Assembly: GCF_024398035.1 (NCBI RefSeq)
Contig: NZ_CP073748.1
Coordinates: 1,282,001-1,346,000 of the forward strand
DNA from: Kordiimonas sp. SCSIO 12603
GTDB taxonomy: Bacteria; Pseudomonadota; Alphaproteobacteria; Sphingomonadales; Kordiimonadaceae
DNA length: 64,000 nucleotides
Direction of reading: 5' to 3'
The notes under the pieces are model-generated. The model had not been told where the DNA came from and ran no database searches. It worked only from the letters and a program-made list of their open reading frames with translations. This document shows positions 35,997-46,136 of the stretch, in pieces. The translations under genes were made by a program, and so were the position numbers. The stretch's first letter is position 1. Each line of letters starts with the position of its first letter.

Positions 35997-36248
35997 CTAG
36001 TCTCTGCTACGGCGTTTCTTTACGCCAATATCAAACATAAGCATGAGAAGAACGGCACCCGCTGTGCCTGCAATAATATCAGCTATCAGACCATTTACAT
36101 GGAAGCCGATAATACCAAACAGGAACTTACCTATAACGCCGCCTGCGATACCGATTAGAATGTTCCAGAAGGCCCCCATGCCTTCGCCGCGCAGGATTTT
36201 ACCTGCGATGAAACCAACAAGTGCACCAATAAGAATTGAATAGATCAT
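35997..36248 (-). CDS. GlsB/YeaQ/YmgE family membrane protein
   Basis: An 83-residue protein with three Gly-rich membrane helices (YSILIGALVGFIAGKILRG, then FWNILIGIAGGVIGKFLFG, then a third around LIADIIAGTAGAVLLMLMF). This is the complete transglycosylase-associated family, small stress-related membrane proteins of unknown mechanism. It lies 12 bases after the Pmp3-like gene, so they may be co-expressed. Confidence 0.9.
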   Translation of the reverse strand: MIYSILIGALVGFIAGKILRGEGMGAFWNILIGIAGGVIGKFLFGIIGFHVNGLIADIIAGTAGAVLLMLMFDIGVKKRRSRD

Positions 36249-36260
36249 TATTTGCTCCCC

Positions 36261-36488
36261 TTAGTAACGACTATATCTATCATAGCGTCCATAACGAGCT
36301 CTGTCATAATCCATTTCACGACGCAACTCATCATTTCTGTATTGGCTAAGGGAATATACCGCCCAAATGGCTGCTACGGGCCACCCGATAACGGTTAGCC
36401 ATAAAAGTGCACAGAAAATTCCTTGAATGGGCCGCCAGATTGTAAAGAAAACCAACGGCGGGAAAATGATCGCCAACAAAAGGCGCAT
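36261..36488 (-). CDS. Small membrane protein, YqaE/Pmp3-like
   Basis: A 75-residue protein with two hydrophobic segments (LLLAIIFPPLVFFTIW and FCALLWLTVIGWPVAAIWAVY), the layout of YqaE/Pmp3 proteins, which respond to osmotic or membrane stress in other organisms. The C-terminal tail is rich in Arg/Tyr/Asp (YDRARYGRYDRYSRY), giving a charged cytoplasmic tail. AGGAG precedes the ATG. Confidence 0.75.
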   Translation of the reverse strand: MRLLLAIIFPPLVFFTIWRPIQGIFCALLWLTVIGWPVAAIWAVYSLSQYRNDELRREMDYDRARYGRYDRYSRY

Positions 36489-36692
36489 TCGTTCCTCCTA
36501 TATCCTCGCAATGTGTGTCGTTCATGCCCTCTTACGGGGCCTATAAAAAAATATGTAAGAATTAATCATGATTTTACAAGGGGTAGGGATTCCTTAAGGA
36601 TATCGGGGCATTTTTTGTGATGCAATTGAGGCACCTTATGGTAACAATTGCGCGGGGGCAGAATGATTGTTTTGGGTCAAGGGGATTATTGA

Positions 36693-38057
36693 GTGACCAA
36701 CTTCTTGCGTAACTTTAAAGTTAATGTACGTATCTGGACATTAACTGGCCTAGCCTTTCTAGGCATGCTGTTTATTGTTTTTGAGTTTAATACGCTTATC
36801 GAAGAATTGCGCAGCGGTACTGTGAGCGATGCCCAGTTCGAAGACGATGAGTTTATGGTCTATGTTTGGACCGCTGTTTTCATGGCACTTATTCTGTTTT
36901 TGTCATGGTCTATCACTAACAGTGTGATGAAACCTCTTCGGCGTTTGCAGCAAGAGCTCGAAATTCTTTCCAATGGTAATTATGAAACAGCTGTTTCTGA
37001 CCTGAACCATAGAGATGGTATCGCCGCCATGGCGCGTGCGGCAGAGCATCTCCGTGAAGGTGCTCTGGAAACCGAAAAGTTACGTGAAGAGGCTGAAGAA
37101 GCCCGCCTTGCTCGAGAAAACGAAGAGCGTGAACAGGAGCGTCGCCGTATTGAGGAAGAAAGCCGTCAGCGTGAAGAAGAAATCCAGCGCCAACAGCAGA
37201 TGCAGGATGAACGCACCCGTATGCAATCGGAAATGGCTGATAGCTTTGAAAGTGAAGTGTCTAGCGTTATTCAGTCTCTTTCAAGTTCAGTTGCTGAACT
37301 GCAGATGGCTGCGGATACTATGACAGATGCGATTGAGCAAACTAGCGTAGAAGTGAACTCGGCTGCAGGCGCAACGAATGCGACTGGACAGGATATGGTT
37401 TCCGTTGCCGAGGCTACAGAAGGCCTTACAGGCGCCATTGGTGAAATTCGTACGCAGGTAGAGCAGGCGAATACTATTACCACTAATGCAATGAATGTGG
37501 CGAAGGACGCCGAGGGCCGAGTTACGTCTCTGACCGCTGCTTCTGACCGCATTTCAGAGGTGGTGCACCTTATTAACGATATTGCCGAGCAAACTAACCT
37601 GCTGGCACTGAACGCGACGATTGAAGCAGCGCGTGCCGGTGAGGCAGGTAAAGGTTTCGCGGTTGTGGCTTCTGAGGTGAAAAACCTTGCGAACCAAACG
37701 GCAAGTGCAACGCAGGAAATTGAAGAGCAGGTAAGTGCGATGCAGTCAGCCACGCACCAGACAGTGGACGCGGTGAAAACTATCCATAAAACCATTGACC
37801 AGGTGAGTGAGATTTCGGGCATGATTGCTGCCGCGGTTGTAGAGCAGGAAGCCTCTACGGGTGAAATTAGCCGCAGCGTTCAAAACGCAAGTCAGGGCAC
37901 CGCTAACCTGAGCCATAACGTAGGCCGCGTGCAGGAAATGGCCGAACGTAGTTCTGGCGCTGCAAAAGTGGTGAATGAAAGTTCCGGTGGCCTTACCGAG
38001 CAAACAAGCGTGCTTGAACAATCAGTAAACCGTTTCTTACAGCGGCTTCATGGTTAA
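36693..38057 (+). CDS. Methyl-accepting chemotaxis protein with minimal periplasmic region
   Basis: A 454-residue receptor with a GTG start and AAGGGGA upstream. Two membrane segments (about 15-33 and 49-70) leave a loop of fewer than 20 residues, so it has essentially no periplasmic sensor. A HAMP domain (about 71-125) is followed by a highly charged Glu/Arg coiled coil (about 128-180) and a signalling domain with the tip [32 protein letters not shown] region. No C-terminal pentapeptide is seen. It may sense membrane state or a cytoplasmic cue. Confidence 0.9.
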   Translation: MTNFLRNFKVNVRIWTLTGLAFLGMLFIVFEFNTLIEELRSGTVSDAQFEDDEFMVYVWTAVFMALILFLSWSITNSVMKPLRRLQQELEILSNGNYETAVSDLNHRDGIAAMARAAEHLREGALETEKLREEAEEARLARENEEREQERRRIEEESRQREEEIQRQQQMQDERTRMQSEMADSFESEVSSVIQSLSSSVAELQMAADTMTDAIEQTSVEVNSAAGATNATGQDMVSVAEATEGLTGAIGEIRTQVEQANTITTNAMNVAKDAEGRVTSLTAASDRISEVVHLINDIAEQTNLLALNATIEAARAGEAGKGFAVVASEVKNLANQTASATQEIEEQVSAMQSATHQTVDAVKTIHKTIDQVSEISGMIAAAVVEQEASTGEISRSVQNASQGTANLSHNVGRVQEMAERSSGAAKVVNESSGGLTEQTSVLEQSVNRFLQRLHG

Positions 38058-38081
38058 AGGGTTACATTTCCAAACGATTAG

Positions 38082-38108
38082 AAAAGCACGCTAAATCAGC
38101 GTGCTTTT
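38082..38108. terminator. Bidirectional terminator between MCP and solute-binding protein
   Basis: An 11-bp stem AAAAGCACGCT / AGCGTGCTTTT with a 5-base loop, followed by more T residues. The TGA of the convergent gene overlaps the loop and right arm. Confidence 0.9.
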
Positions 38109-38872
38109 TTTTGTGCATGAACACCTTGGCTTTTGAAGAATTTTTCAAACTCTGCATCTAGCCAACCGCTTTCGGTGATTTCTTTAAGGCGTGACTGTAG
38201 ATGAGCTAGAAAAGGTGCTGTTTTTTCATTCTTGAAACAAATGATGCCGTCTACGAGTTTATCCAGCTTTATATCAGTTTTGGTGATTTTATCGCTCACA
38301 CCAAGGCGCGGGGCAAGCGTATCCAGATCAAAATCAAATCCAACCAGTGCCTCAATACGGCCGATAGATAACAGGTTCAGCATCTGTACCTGACTTTGCA
38401 GAGAAAAATCTTCTTTCAGGCCATATTTCCGGATAATGCGCAGCAGATTAACATCGGAAGCCAGGCGCAAATTACGTAGCTCTTCAATGCTCATTGGAAC
38501 AGGGCTGCCAGCTGGCACATAAACTGTTACAAACAGTTCCCTGATAGGGCCAACGAACACTAATTCATCAGCGGTAATGCCGTTATTTTCCCATGCATCA
38601 AGTGCTCCGGTGGAAATATAGTTGCAGTCCAGATCCCGGTTAATCATTAACCGTGTAAGCCGTGCTGAAGGGTAAAAGGTGATATTATAGTCACCGTCAT
38701 ACCCTTTAGTAAGTTCTTCCAGCACCTTATGATAAACGCCAACGCCGTTTTCCTCATAGGCGTATGGAATTTCAAGACTGGCTATGTTGATAGAAGTTGA
38801 TGTGTCGTCTGCGCCCGTTTCCCCTGATAAACTTAAGAATAGAAGTGCTAATAAGCTATTCCTAAAATTCAT
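38096..38872 (-). CDS. Periplasmic solute-binding protein, family 3-like (copy 1)
   Basis: A 258-residue exported protein with a signal peptide ending near GADD. It has the bilobed family 3 pattern: IASLEIPYAYEENGVGVYHK, INRDLDCNYISTGAL, and LASDVNLLRIIRKYGLKEDF. It is highly similar along its length to the next gene, so the pair arose by tandem duplication. No ABC permease or ATPase is nearby. It may present a ligand to a receptor or serve a transporter encoded elsewhere. Confidence 0.82.
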   Translation of the reverse strand: MNFRNSLLALLFLSLSGETGADDTSTSINIASLEIPYAYEENGVGVYHKVLEELTKGYDGDYNITFYPSARLTRLMINRDLDCNYISTGALDAWENNGITADELVFVGPIRELFVTVYVPAGSPVPMSIEELRNLRLASDVNLLRIIRKYGLKEDFSLQSQVQMLNLLSIGRIEALVGFDFDLDTLAPRLGVSDKITKTDIKLDKLVDGIICFKNEKTAPFLAHLQSRLKEITESGWLDAEFEKFFKSQGVHAQKKAR

Positions 38873-39026
38873 TCATATCCCCTGTTTCCCTCGCCCCCCT
38901 TAGGCTTGGATGGATACTATCTGTGCCTTTTCATTTTTCAGACAGGTTTTTGATAGCATTACTGTGATGAAGGTGTATTTCGCCCGCATCAATTGGATAC
39001 TCTAAAACTCTTGTAATAAACGGTCG

Positions 39027-39794
39027 TTATTGTTGGCTTTGGCTTGCGAAAAATTTCTCAAACTCAGCGTCCAGCCAACCGCTTTCGGTAATTTCTTTCA
39101 GTTTGTTACGCAGGTGTGCCCGAAACGGCGCTGTTTTTTCGTTTTTAAAGCACACAACGCCGTCTACAAGCTTATCCAGTTTGATATCTGTCTTTACGAT
39201 TTTATCAGTTACACCAAGGCGCGGGGCTAGAGTGTCGAGGTCAAAATCATATCCAACAAGGGCTTCAATACGGGCAATGGAAAGAAGGTTCAGCATTTGT
39301 ACCTGGCTTTGAAGGGCAAATGATTCCTTTAATCCGTATCGGCGCACGGTATGGACAAGGTTCACATCCGATGCCAGGCGCATGGTTTTCAGATCTTCAA
39401 TGGTATGGGGTACTTTACCGCCAGCGGGTACATATACTGTTACAAACAGCTCCCTGATAGGGCCAATAAACTCTAATTCATCAGCACTGATGCCGTCTTT
39501 TTCCCAGCGTTCAATTTTTTCTGTACCGATAAAATCACAGTCCACTTCCCGGTTCGTTACCAAGCGGTTGAAACGGGCGGACGGCATGAAGGAGACGGTT
39601 ACGTCACCTTTATAGCCTTCAGTCAGCTTTTTAAACACGGTGTTATAAACGCCGTCGCCTGTTTCTGTGTAGGCATAGGGAATTTCCATGCTGGCGACTG
39701 TAATGTCATCGTCAGCGGCATTTACTTCAAAAATTGAAGCAAAGAAAAATGTGGAAAGCAGGGTGCTCACAAGATTTGTTTTCGCACGCATCAC
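39027..39794 (-). CDS. Periplasmic solute-binding protein, family 3-like (copy 2)
   Basis: A 255-residue paralogue of the preceding protein, with a signal peptide ending at VNA. Long identical blocks include GPIRELFVTVYVPAG, LQSQVQMLNLLSI and TKTDIKLDKLVDG in near-identical form. The two differ most in the signal peptide and extreme C-terminus, as expected for diverging duplicates. It is divergent from a large HBM-type chemoreceptor across 201 bases. Confidence 0.82.
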   Translation of the reverse strand: MMRAKTNLVSTLLSTFFFASIFEVNAADDDITVASMEIPYAYTETGDGVYNTVFKKLTEGYKGDVTVSFMPSARFNRLVTNREVDCDFIGTEKIERWEKDGISADELEFIGPIRELFVTVYVPAGGKVPHTIEDLKTMRLASDVNLVHTVRRYGLKESFALQSQVQMLNLLSIARIEALVGYDFDLDTLAPRLGVTDKIVKTDIKLDKLVDGVVCFKNEKTAPFRAHLRNKLKEITESGWLDAEFEKFFASQSQQ

Positions 39795-39995
39795 TTTATG
39801 GCCTCTAGTATTCTCGGTTTAGGGGAATAAATCCCCGTGTGGTGTTATTAGTTATAAGCATAAACCAATATCCGTTAATTTTTCTATACCATTACAATTG
39901 TTAATGAATTCACCCACGGAAAGGTGAATAAATTTGTAACATATTGTCCATATAGCTAACCCAAAGATATTAAGTGTACGATTGGGGTCGGCAAA

Positions 39996-42104
39996 ATGGC
40001 ATTCAAGTTTTCTAATATCTCCCTGCGGTGGAGAATTGGGGCAATTGTTCTCACGGCGTCTGTGGGTTTCCTTATCATTGCGGCAACGGTTTTTGTTACC
40101 AGTCGCGAACGAAACGCGGTCGATCAGGTAGCTCTGAAGCTAGAGCGGATGACCGGAGAAGCAAATACGCTTAACCTCGCGGTTCTGAAAATGCGTCAGC
40201 ACGAGAAAGATTTTCTCCTAAATCGGGATATGGGGTTTGTAACGGCTTATAAGTCGGAACTTCGGATGGCTCTGGCGCTGGAAAGTAGCCTGCAGAGTGA
40301 AATTGGTGATGCTGAAACCAAACAGGAACTCCAATTTATTCGGCAAGCTATAACCTCCCACGGCAGGCGCTTCGAAGCGCTTGTCAAAACCATGCAGCAG
40401 TTAGGCCTAACGGAAAACGAAGGGCTTGAAGGGGCACTTCGTTCTTCTGTGCATAATGCTGAAGCGCAGCTCAAAGCCTACAGTGCTGATGCTCTTACGG
40501 TAAAAATGCTGATGATGCGCCGCCATGAGAAAGATTTCATCATGCGGAAGGCAGATAAATATATTGGCCGTCATGCAACGAGGCTTGCGGAGTTCGAAGC
40601 ATTATTACCAGCCTCCACGGTCCCCGAGGGCGAGCGCAGTGCTTTGATGGAACTGATGAAGACTTATCACAGTACCTTTAAAGATTTCGCAGATATCACC
40701 CTTAATCGGGAGGCTACTGTTACCGATCTTGCGGCATTATTTGAACCAGTGCCGGAACTGCTGGACGGTGTGGTGCAATACCTTGAGTTTTCCGCAAGTG
40801 AGGCAGAGGCTGAACGTACCCGGGTGCAAGATGGTGCTGAACAGCTTATTGTTATTGCCATCACCCTCACCACAATCATTGCGGCGCTGTTCAGTATTTT
40901 CGTGGGCTTTTCCATTAGTCGCCCCATGGAGCGTGTGCGCCTGAGTGTACAAAATATCGCAGGCGGCGCGCTTGATACTGATGTGCCGTGCGTAAGCCAA
41001 ACCAATTCCATCGGTGCTCTTGCACGCGCTGTGGATGAAATGCGTGAAGCGATTAAAGCAGGGGAAATTATTAAAGCCAAAGCTGCCGAGCGAGAACGAG
41101 AAGAAGGTCGCAGGCGCGAGGAAGAAATCCGCCGCCAGGCAGAGATGGAACGCAGGCAACAGGAACGTGAAGCAACAGAGGCCGTGCGCCGCATGGAAGC
41201 TGCACAGAAAATTGATGGTCTGATTGAAAACTTCAGACGCGATAGCAATGCTATGAGCACTGTGCTTGTGCGGTCTGTAGAGGCGCTTCAGGCTACAGCA
41301 AGCCGCATGGCCGAAATTGCTGAAGATGCTACAAAAAGCTCATACCACGTACAAAATACAACAGAAGAAACGGCTGATAGCGTGCGGGTGGTTTCCAGCG
41401 TTACCGATGAAGTTTCCCAAGCTATCAGCGATATGAATGCGCAGGTAAAATCAGCGAGTGATACATCCGCAAATACAGTAAATCGCACCGAAGAGGGCAG
41501 CGAGGCTATTCGGAGACTTGAAGAAAATTCAGGCAAGATTGGTGAAATCCTTAACCTTATTGATGATATTGCCGATCAAACCAACCTTCTGGCGCTGAAT
41601 GCTACCATTGAAGCCGCGCGTGCGGGTGATGCGGGTAAAGGTTTTGCTGTTGTTGCCTCAGAAGTGAAAAACCTTGCAGGTCAAACAGCAAGCGCAACCG
41701 GGGAAATCGCAACCCAAATTGAAAATATGCGTGCTGCAACCGAGCAGGCGGTAAAGGCCAATAAGGAAACGGTGGACGGGATTACGGCTCTGAACCAGAC
41801 ACTGGTTTCTATCTCTGGCGCGGTGGCCCAGCAGGATGCATCCACCCACACGGTGCAGGCAAATGTAGAAACTGCAGCTCGAAGTACAGAAGATGTAAGT
41901 CGGGAGATTTTGAATGTGGTTTCCCGTTCTTCTGAAACCAGTGCAGAGGCCAACAGCGTAATGCAGGCTGCTGAGGATATGAGCGGTGCTGCAGAAAAGC
42001 TCACGGTTTTGATCAGTTCCTTCCTTGATAATGTACAGCAGGTAAAAGGCATGCTCGGGAATGACGTTACGCATCCGCCAGAAATCATGCTTAAAAGTGC
42101 ATAG
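39996..42104 (+). CDS. Methyl-accepting chemotaxis protein with HBM sensor domain (copy 1)
   Basis: A 702-residue receptor. After one membrane segment (about 17-35) a periplasmic helical bimodular domain spans about 40-285. Each module contains the repeated motif [14 protein letters not shown] or [16 protein letters not shown] second membrane segment (about 286-308), HAMP, a charged coiled coil and an MCP signalling domain with [23 protein letters not shown] follow. HBM receptors such as Pseudomonas McpS bind small organic acids; the ligand here is unknown. It is paralogous to the gene at 47182. Confidence 0.92.
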   Translation: MAFKFSNISLRWRIGAIVLTASVGFLIIAATVFVTSRERNAVDQVALKLERMTGEANTLNLAVLKMRQHEKDFLLNRDMGFVTAYKSELRMALALESSLQSEIGDAETKQELQFIRQAITSHGRRFEALVKTMQQLGLTENEGLEGALRSSVHNAEAQLKAYSADALTVKMLMMRRHEKDFIMRKADKYIGRHATRLAEFEALLPASTVPEGERSALMELMKTYHSTFKDFADITLNREATVTDLAALFEPVPELLDGVVQYLEFSASEAEAERTRVQDGAEQLIVIAITLTTIIAALFSIFVGFSISRPMERVRLSVQNIAGGALDTDVPCVSQTNSIGALARAVDEMREAIKAGEIIKAKAAEREREEGRRREEEIRRQAEMERRQQEREATEAVRRMEAAQKIDGLIENFRRDSNAMSTVLVRSVEALQATASRMAEIAEDATKSSYHVQNTTEETADSVRVVSSVTDEVSQAISDMNAQVKSASDTSANTVNRTEEGSEAIRRLEENSGKIGEILNLIDDIADQTNLLALNATIEAARAGDAGKGFAVVASEVKNLAGQTASATGEIATQIENMRAATEQAVKANKETVDGITALNQTLVSISGAVAQQDASTHTVQANVETAARSTEDVSREILNVVSRSSETSAEANSVMQAAEDMSGAAEKLTVLISSFLDNVQQVKGMLGNDVTHPPEIMLKSA

Positions 42105-42191
42105 ACCAAAGGTTTAAAGACGCCTGTTCCCTTTGCGCTTGAAATTCGCTATTGTAACCAAGGGTTTCAGGTGCACCGTGATTGAGGAAAA

Positions 42192-43022
42192 ATGATGGAT
42201 TTTTTTAAGACAGACTCTGCGCTCTATGATGAGTGGATTTCAAAGGGCATTGATATGGGCCTCGCCATTCTTGGCGCCCTCCTTATTTTATTTATTGGTC
42301 TCCGTGTTGCGGGCTTCGCTGAAAAGCAGTTAAGAAAGCTCCTTGGTAAAAGTAAAAAGATGGATGAAACGGTTTCCCAGTTCCTTGCGAGCTTGGCGAA
42401 ATATACCATTATCATTATCACCTTCATTGCTATTCTCGGCCAGTTCGGCATTGAAACAACCAGCCTTGTTGCTGTTGTTGGTGCTGCCGGCCTTGCTATT
42501 GGTCTTGCGATGCAAGGCACGCTTTCAAACGTTGCGGCTGGTGTGATGCTTCTTATCTTCCGTCCGTTCAAGGTGGGGCAGTTTGTTGAAGTGGCAGGCC
42601 ACTCTGGTGTTGTGAAAGCGATCACTCTCTTTGTAACTGAGATGGATACTGGCGATAATGTACGTATTGTTATCCCGAACGGCAGTGTGTGGGGCAGCAG
42701 CATCCGCAACTTTAACCATCATGATATCCGCCGCCTTGATCAGGTTTACGGTATTGGTTACGGCGATGATATCGATAAAGCGATGGATGTAATCAAAGGC
42801 GTATTGGCGTCTGATGACCGCTGTAAGACAGACCCAGAAGCACTTGTTGCAGTGGTTGGTCTTGGTGAAAGCAGTGTGGATATTGTTGTGCGCGTTTGGT
42901 GTAATGCCAGCGATTATTGGCCGCTTAACTTTGCTCTGCTCAAAGCAGTGAAAGAAGCGTTCGATAAAGAAGGCATCAGCATCCCATACCCATGCCGCTC
43001 GCTTTACATGGAAAAAAGCTGA
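42192..43022 (+). CDS. mscS: MscS-family small-conductance mechanosensitive channel
   Basis: A 276-residue channel protein with three membrane segments. The pore helix TM3 reads AAGLAIGLAMQGTLSNVAAG, followed by RPFKVGQFVE and the beta domain (VIPNGSVWGSSIRNF), all in the order of MscS. It releases solutes on hypo-osmotic shock. It ends 36 bases before a terminator. Confidence 0.94.
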   Translation: MMDFFKTDSALYDEWISKGIDMGLAILGALLILFIGLRVAGFAEKQLRKLLGKSKKMDETVSQFLASLAKYTIIIITFIAILGQFGIETTSLVAVVGAAGLAIGLAMQGTLSNVAAGVMLLIFRPFKVGQFVEVAGHSGVVKAITLFVTEMDTGDNVRIVIPNGSVWGSSIRNFNHHDIRRLDQVYGIGYGDDIDKAMDVIKGVLASDDRCKTDPEALVAVVGLGESSVDIVVRVWCNASDYWPLNFALLKAVKEAFDKEGISIPYPCRSLYMEKS

Positions 43023-43057
43023 TTCATGACCTGTAGATAAACTTATGGGTGTTAATT

Positions 43058-43086
43058 AAGGGCGTTTTCTTAACGCTCTTTTTTTT
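43058..43086 (+). terminator. Terminator after mscS
   Basis: The stem AGGGCGTT / AACGCTCT contains one G-U pair and is followed by eight T residues. Confidence 0.88.
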
Positions 43087-43245
43087 AAACTTATGTTCTT
43101 TTTCGAAAACCTCCAAGATCATATTATAGTTGTATTTTCAATGTTTTAAGATTTTTTTTAAAATCTATACAATAATAAAGCACGCAATAGGAGAAACTAT
43201 TTTCTTGACTCTAAACTATTAAACTAATCTTATTTTCCATGCAGA

Positions 43246-43283
43246 GGGGGTTATGTTTGGATGAACTATAAGTTCGTTCCCCC
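43246..43283 (+). promoter_or_regulatory. Nested hairpin in the leader of the lpoB-like gene
   Basis: GGGGG (43246-43250) and CCCCC (43279-43283) enclose an inner GAACT-ATA-AGTTC hairpin, ending 45 bases before the lpoB-like start and followed by TTTATCT. It could be a leader structure or a weak terminator. The rest of 43087-43245 is very AT-rich and without a gene. Confidence 0.35.
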
Positions 43284-43327
43284 TTTATCTATGTCTATAC
43301 AATCAATGATTAGGTCGGGGAATTCTC

Positions 43328-43984
43328 ATGCGCCAAATTAGTTCATTTTCTAAGTTCATTAAAAAATCAGTAATGTTAACAGCACTATGTGGTGTTTTGG
43401 CAGCATGTGGCGGGCAGGCAGTTCATAATTCTGCGGGGGTAGCAACTGTTTCGCAAGATCCATCACGTACAGGCGCTGTTGCTGGGGTTGGCATTGAAGG
43501 CCAAGACATTCAGGCGATGACTGATCAGATGATGAGAGACATGCTGACAAACCCAATGCTGGCTAATGCAGCAAACCCCCCGGCAATTATTGTTGATAGT
43601 GGTTTCTTCGTGAATGATAGCACCCAGCGTATGAACAAAGACCTGATTACCAATCGCCTTCGCGTGAACCTAAACCGTGCTTCTATGGGGCGGATGGTTT
43701 TTGTTGGCCGTAATTATGCAGGCATGGTGCAGCAAGAACGTTCATTAAAGCGTGAAGGTGTGGTTGATACCGCAACACGCGGCACTACACAGGCACAGGC
43801 TGGTGCTGATTACCGCCTTGGTGGCACAATTGCTTCATCAGATAGCCGCGATGCACGCACAGGCATGATGCAGCGTTACACCCAAATTACCTTTGAAATG
43901 GTTGATCTGGAACGTGGTGTTATTGTCTGGAGTGGCATTTATGAGCTTTCAAAAGCTGCCGCAGATGATGTTGTTTACCGCTAA
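43328..43984 (+). CDS. lpoB: LpoB-like penicillin-binding-protein activator lipoprotein
   Basis: A 218-residue lipoprotein with lipobox LAAC (Cys about 27). The body has the LpoB fold pattern: AIIVDSGFFVNDSTQRMNKD, LNRASMGRMVFVGRN, YRLGGTIASSDSRDARTG, and VDLERGVIVWSGIYELSK near the end. LpoB activates the bifunctional peptidoglycan synthase PBP1b from the outer membrane. It heads a cluster of envelope genes but is separated from them by a terminator. Confidence 0.85.
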   Translation: MRQISSFSKFIKKSVMLTALCGVLAACGGQAVHNSAGVATVSQDPSRTGAVAGVGIEGQDIQAMTDQMMRDMLTNPMLANAANPPAIIVDSGFFVNDSTQRMNKDLITNRLRVNLNRASMGRMVFVGRNYAGMVQQERSLKREGVVDTATRGTTQAQAGADYRLGGTIASSDSRDARTGMMQRYTQITFEMVDLERGVIVWSGIYELSKAAADDVVYR

Positions 43985-43994
43985 CACTATTTTC

Positions 43995-44026
43995 AAGCCA
44001 ACCTTTCAATAAGGTTGGCTTTTTCT
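43995..44026 (+). terminator. Terminator between the lpoB-like gene and the COG3014-like gene
   Basis: An 11-bp stem AAGCCAACCTT / AAGGTTGGCTT with a 5-base loop, then TTTCTTTT. It would limit expression of the downstream genes relative to lpoB unless there is read-through. Confidence 0.88.
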
Positions 44027-44041
44027 TTTGGGGGTTAAAAG

Positions 44042-45667
44042 ATGCAGAAATCAACTTTATTAGCGACTGTCGCCATTTGCGGCTTGGTTGCATTTACACC
44101 TGTGGTCGCTGACGATAGTGCCGCTCTTCTGGCGCTGAGAAGCCAACCTGCTGTTAGCCAGGATGCACTTGCGCATGAACAGCAATTACAGGCACGCCAT
44201 GACTATTTGAAAACAACCCTTAAAGCTGGTGGGCTTTCCAAAGCTGAAAAAAAGCAAATGAAGGCTGATTTGAAGGTTGTAAAAAAAGAACTGAAAGCAG
44301 TTAAAAAGGCTAATAAAAAAGCGCAGAAAGCTTATGATAAACGATTGGCTTCCTTAACGAAAAATCTTCGCAAACAATATGGTATGGGGCCATATCCAGC
44401 AGAAATTTCGAACTTTGTCGCAGATAAACCTGAAGTGTTAAAGCCGTTTTATTCAAGCTTGTTCATTGAAGGTGAACGGAACGCCACGTTGAATTTGAAC
44501 CGTCTTGGTTTGGCCGCAATGGAAGCAGGTTATTATGGGCATGCTGAATGGGCGTTTGATCGTGCGATTGATAAAATCGAAGCAATTTATGCTGATAACC
44601 CACAGGCGAAAGCCGCGAAATCCAAGTTTAAAGAGGAATCTGTAAAAGATTTTAAAGGCGAGCCATATGAACGCGCTATGGCATATTATTATCGTGGGCT
44701 GCTTTATCTTCGGATTGGAGATTATGAAAACGCCCGGGCCGTTTTTCGTGCTGGCGAATATCAGGATTCGGTCTCTGATCTGGAAGAATTTCAGGCTGAT
44801 TTTGCGGTTTTGAATTATCTGGATGGTTGGGCACTTCAGTGCCAAGGTAGAAATGGGGAAGAACCCTTCCGTCGGGCCAACGAAGTGCGCCCTAACTTAG
44901 CGGCGCCAGCGCCAGAAAATAATACATTAATGATTTCAGAATTGGGTGCAGGGCCACAAAAAATTGGCGAAGGTAAATATAACGAAATTCTGAAATTTGA
45001 GAAAGATGAACGCTTTGGTGAAACCAATGCCAGGTTCATCGTGGAGAACCGCACAGGCGCGACAACAGAATTTACGAATGAAATTGCTTCAAGCGTTTAT
45101 TGGCAATCTTCCACGCGCGGTGGCCGCCCTATTGATGGCTTACTTGAAGGGAAAGCTTCCTTTAAGGAAACAACAGATGCCATTGGCGATGGACTGGCAA
45201 CTGTAGGAACAGGCGTGGCGCTCGCAGGCCTCGCATCGGGAGATTCTGATGCCGCTCTTATCGGGGCTGGGGTTGCTATTATTGGCGGTATTTTCTCTGC
45301 TGTATCTGCCAGTTCAAAGCCGCAAGCTGATACACGTATGTGGGATAACTTGCCTGATTTGGTAACAGTAAGCACGGGCGCGTTCCGCAGTGTTGGGGAG
45401 TATCGCTATTCAACCGTTTATTCTGGCCCACACGGTGATATTGCATCGCCATCAGAAGTTTACATGATGGGTGGGGATGATACCTGCGGCATTATATGGA
45501 CCAGATCGCGTAGCGCATTAAATGTTCCGGAATCAAGCCCCGGCGCTCGTATGACATGGAAGAAAATGCGCAAACAGAAAAAGCGTGTCCAGCAGAAGGA
45601 TATGAACTTCCGAAATTGGCTGCTTGTTGAAGCACCAATAGATACTTTACAGGCTGAATTAAGATGA
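44042..45667 (+). CDS. Exported COG3014-like protein with tetratricopeptide-type repeats
   Basis: A 541-residue exported protein (signal peptide about 1-23, ending VVA). A Lys-rich coiled coil (about 60-105) is followed by a helical repeat region containing YYYRGLLYLRIGDYENARAV, which fits a TPR. A small hydrophobic Gly/Ala-rich segment (about 385-425) could contact a membrane. Proteins of the COG3014 type are found next to LpoB- and YcfL-like genes in other proteobacteria, and this one is too. The function is unknown, probably envelope related. Its stop overlaps the next start (ATGA). Confidence 0.7.
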   Translation: MQKSTLLATVAICGLVAFTPVVADDSAALLALRSQPAVSQDALAHEQQLQARHDYLKTTLKAGGLSKAEKKQMKADLKVVKKELKAVKKANKKAQKAYDKRLASLTKNLRKQYGMGPYPAEISNFVADKPEVLKPFYSSLFIEGERNATLNLNRLGLAAMEAGYYGHAEWAFDRAIDKIEAIYADNPQAKAAKSKFKEESVKDFKGEPYERAMAYYYRGLLYLRIGDYENARAVFRAGEYQDSVSDLEEFQADFAVLNYLDGWALQCQGRNGEEPFRRANEVRPNLAAPAPENNTLMISELGAGPQKIGEGKYNEILKFEKDERFGETNARFIVENRTGATTEFTNEIASSVYWQSSTRGGRPIDGLLEGKASFKETTDAIGDGLATVGTGVALAGLASGDSDAALIGAGVAIIGGIFSAVSASSKPQADTRMWDNLPDLVTVSTGAFRSVGEYRYSTVYSGPHGDIASPSEVYMMGGDDTCGIIWTRSRSALNVPESSPGARMTWKKMRKQKKRVQQKDMNFRNWLLVEAPIDTLQAELR

Positions 45668-46134
45668 AAAAAATATTAACGCTTGCTGCGGTTCTTGCAG
45701 CAGGGGCTTCTGTTGCAGAAGCCTCAACCGCTGTTGGTCCAACAGTGAAATGTGATTTTCGCCCCTATAAAAATGTAGTACGCGCGGGCCCGGCTCTTAT
45801 TTCGGATGTGCCAACAACCATGACAGCAATTCCCCTGAATGCTGTGCAAATTGTTGATAAAAACATTCGTAAGAAAATTCTTCCACAGGCTGTGTTTTCG
45901 AAACGCACAGCGACAGGTACGGTTGAAGTTATGACACGGCTTGTTAACTGTACGGATTATAATCAAGAAGTGCTGGTAAGAACCTCGTTTATGGATATGA
46001 ACCAGATGCCGCTTGAACCAACAACCGTTTGGAAGCGAGTGTTTTTATCACCAAAAGCCACGCAGGTTTATTCCGAAAAATCTATTTCTACTGGCGTGGG
46101 GTATTTTCTTATTGAAGTAGACGAAGGGGATTAA
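45664..46134 (+). CDS. Exported YcfL-like protein
   Basis: A 156-residue exported protein with a signal peptide ending at AEA. The body is a small beta-rich domain (VEVMTRLVNCTDYNQEVLVR, then TVWKRVFLSPKATQVY) of the DUF1425/YcfL kind, also found beside LpoB in E. coli. There is no lipobox, unlike E. coli YcfL. It overlaps the previous gene by four bases and is 2 bases before the next, so they are coupled. Confidence 0.6.
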   Translation: MKKILTLAAVLAAGASVAEASTAVGPTVKCDFRPYKNVVRAGPALISDVPTTMTAIPLNAVQIVDKNIRKKILPQAVFSKRTATGTVEVMTRLVNCTDYNQEVLVRTSFMDMNQMPLEPTTVWKRVFLSPKATQVYSEKSISTGVGYFLIEVDEGD

Positions 46135-46136
46135 GC

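Noticed and set aside
40667-41260. Long open frame opposite the HBM chemoreceptor at 39996, and a similar one opposite the receptor at 47182 (47922-48533)
   Set aside because: Both are antisense shadows of Glu/Ala/Arg-rich coiled-coil coding sequence and are Ser/Arg-rich without any motif.
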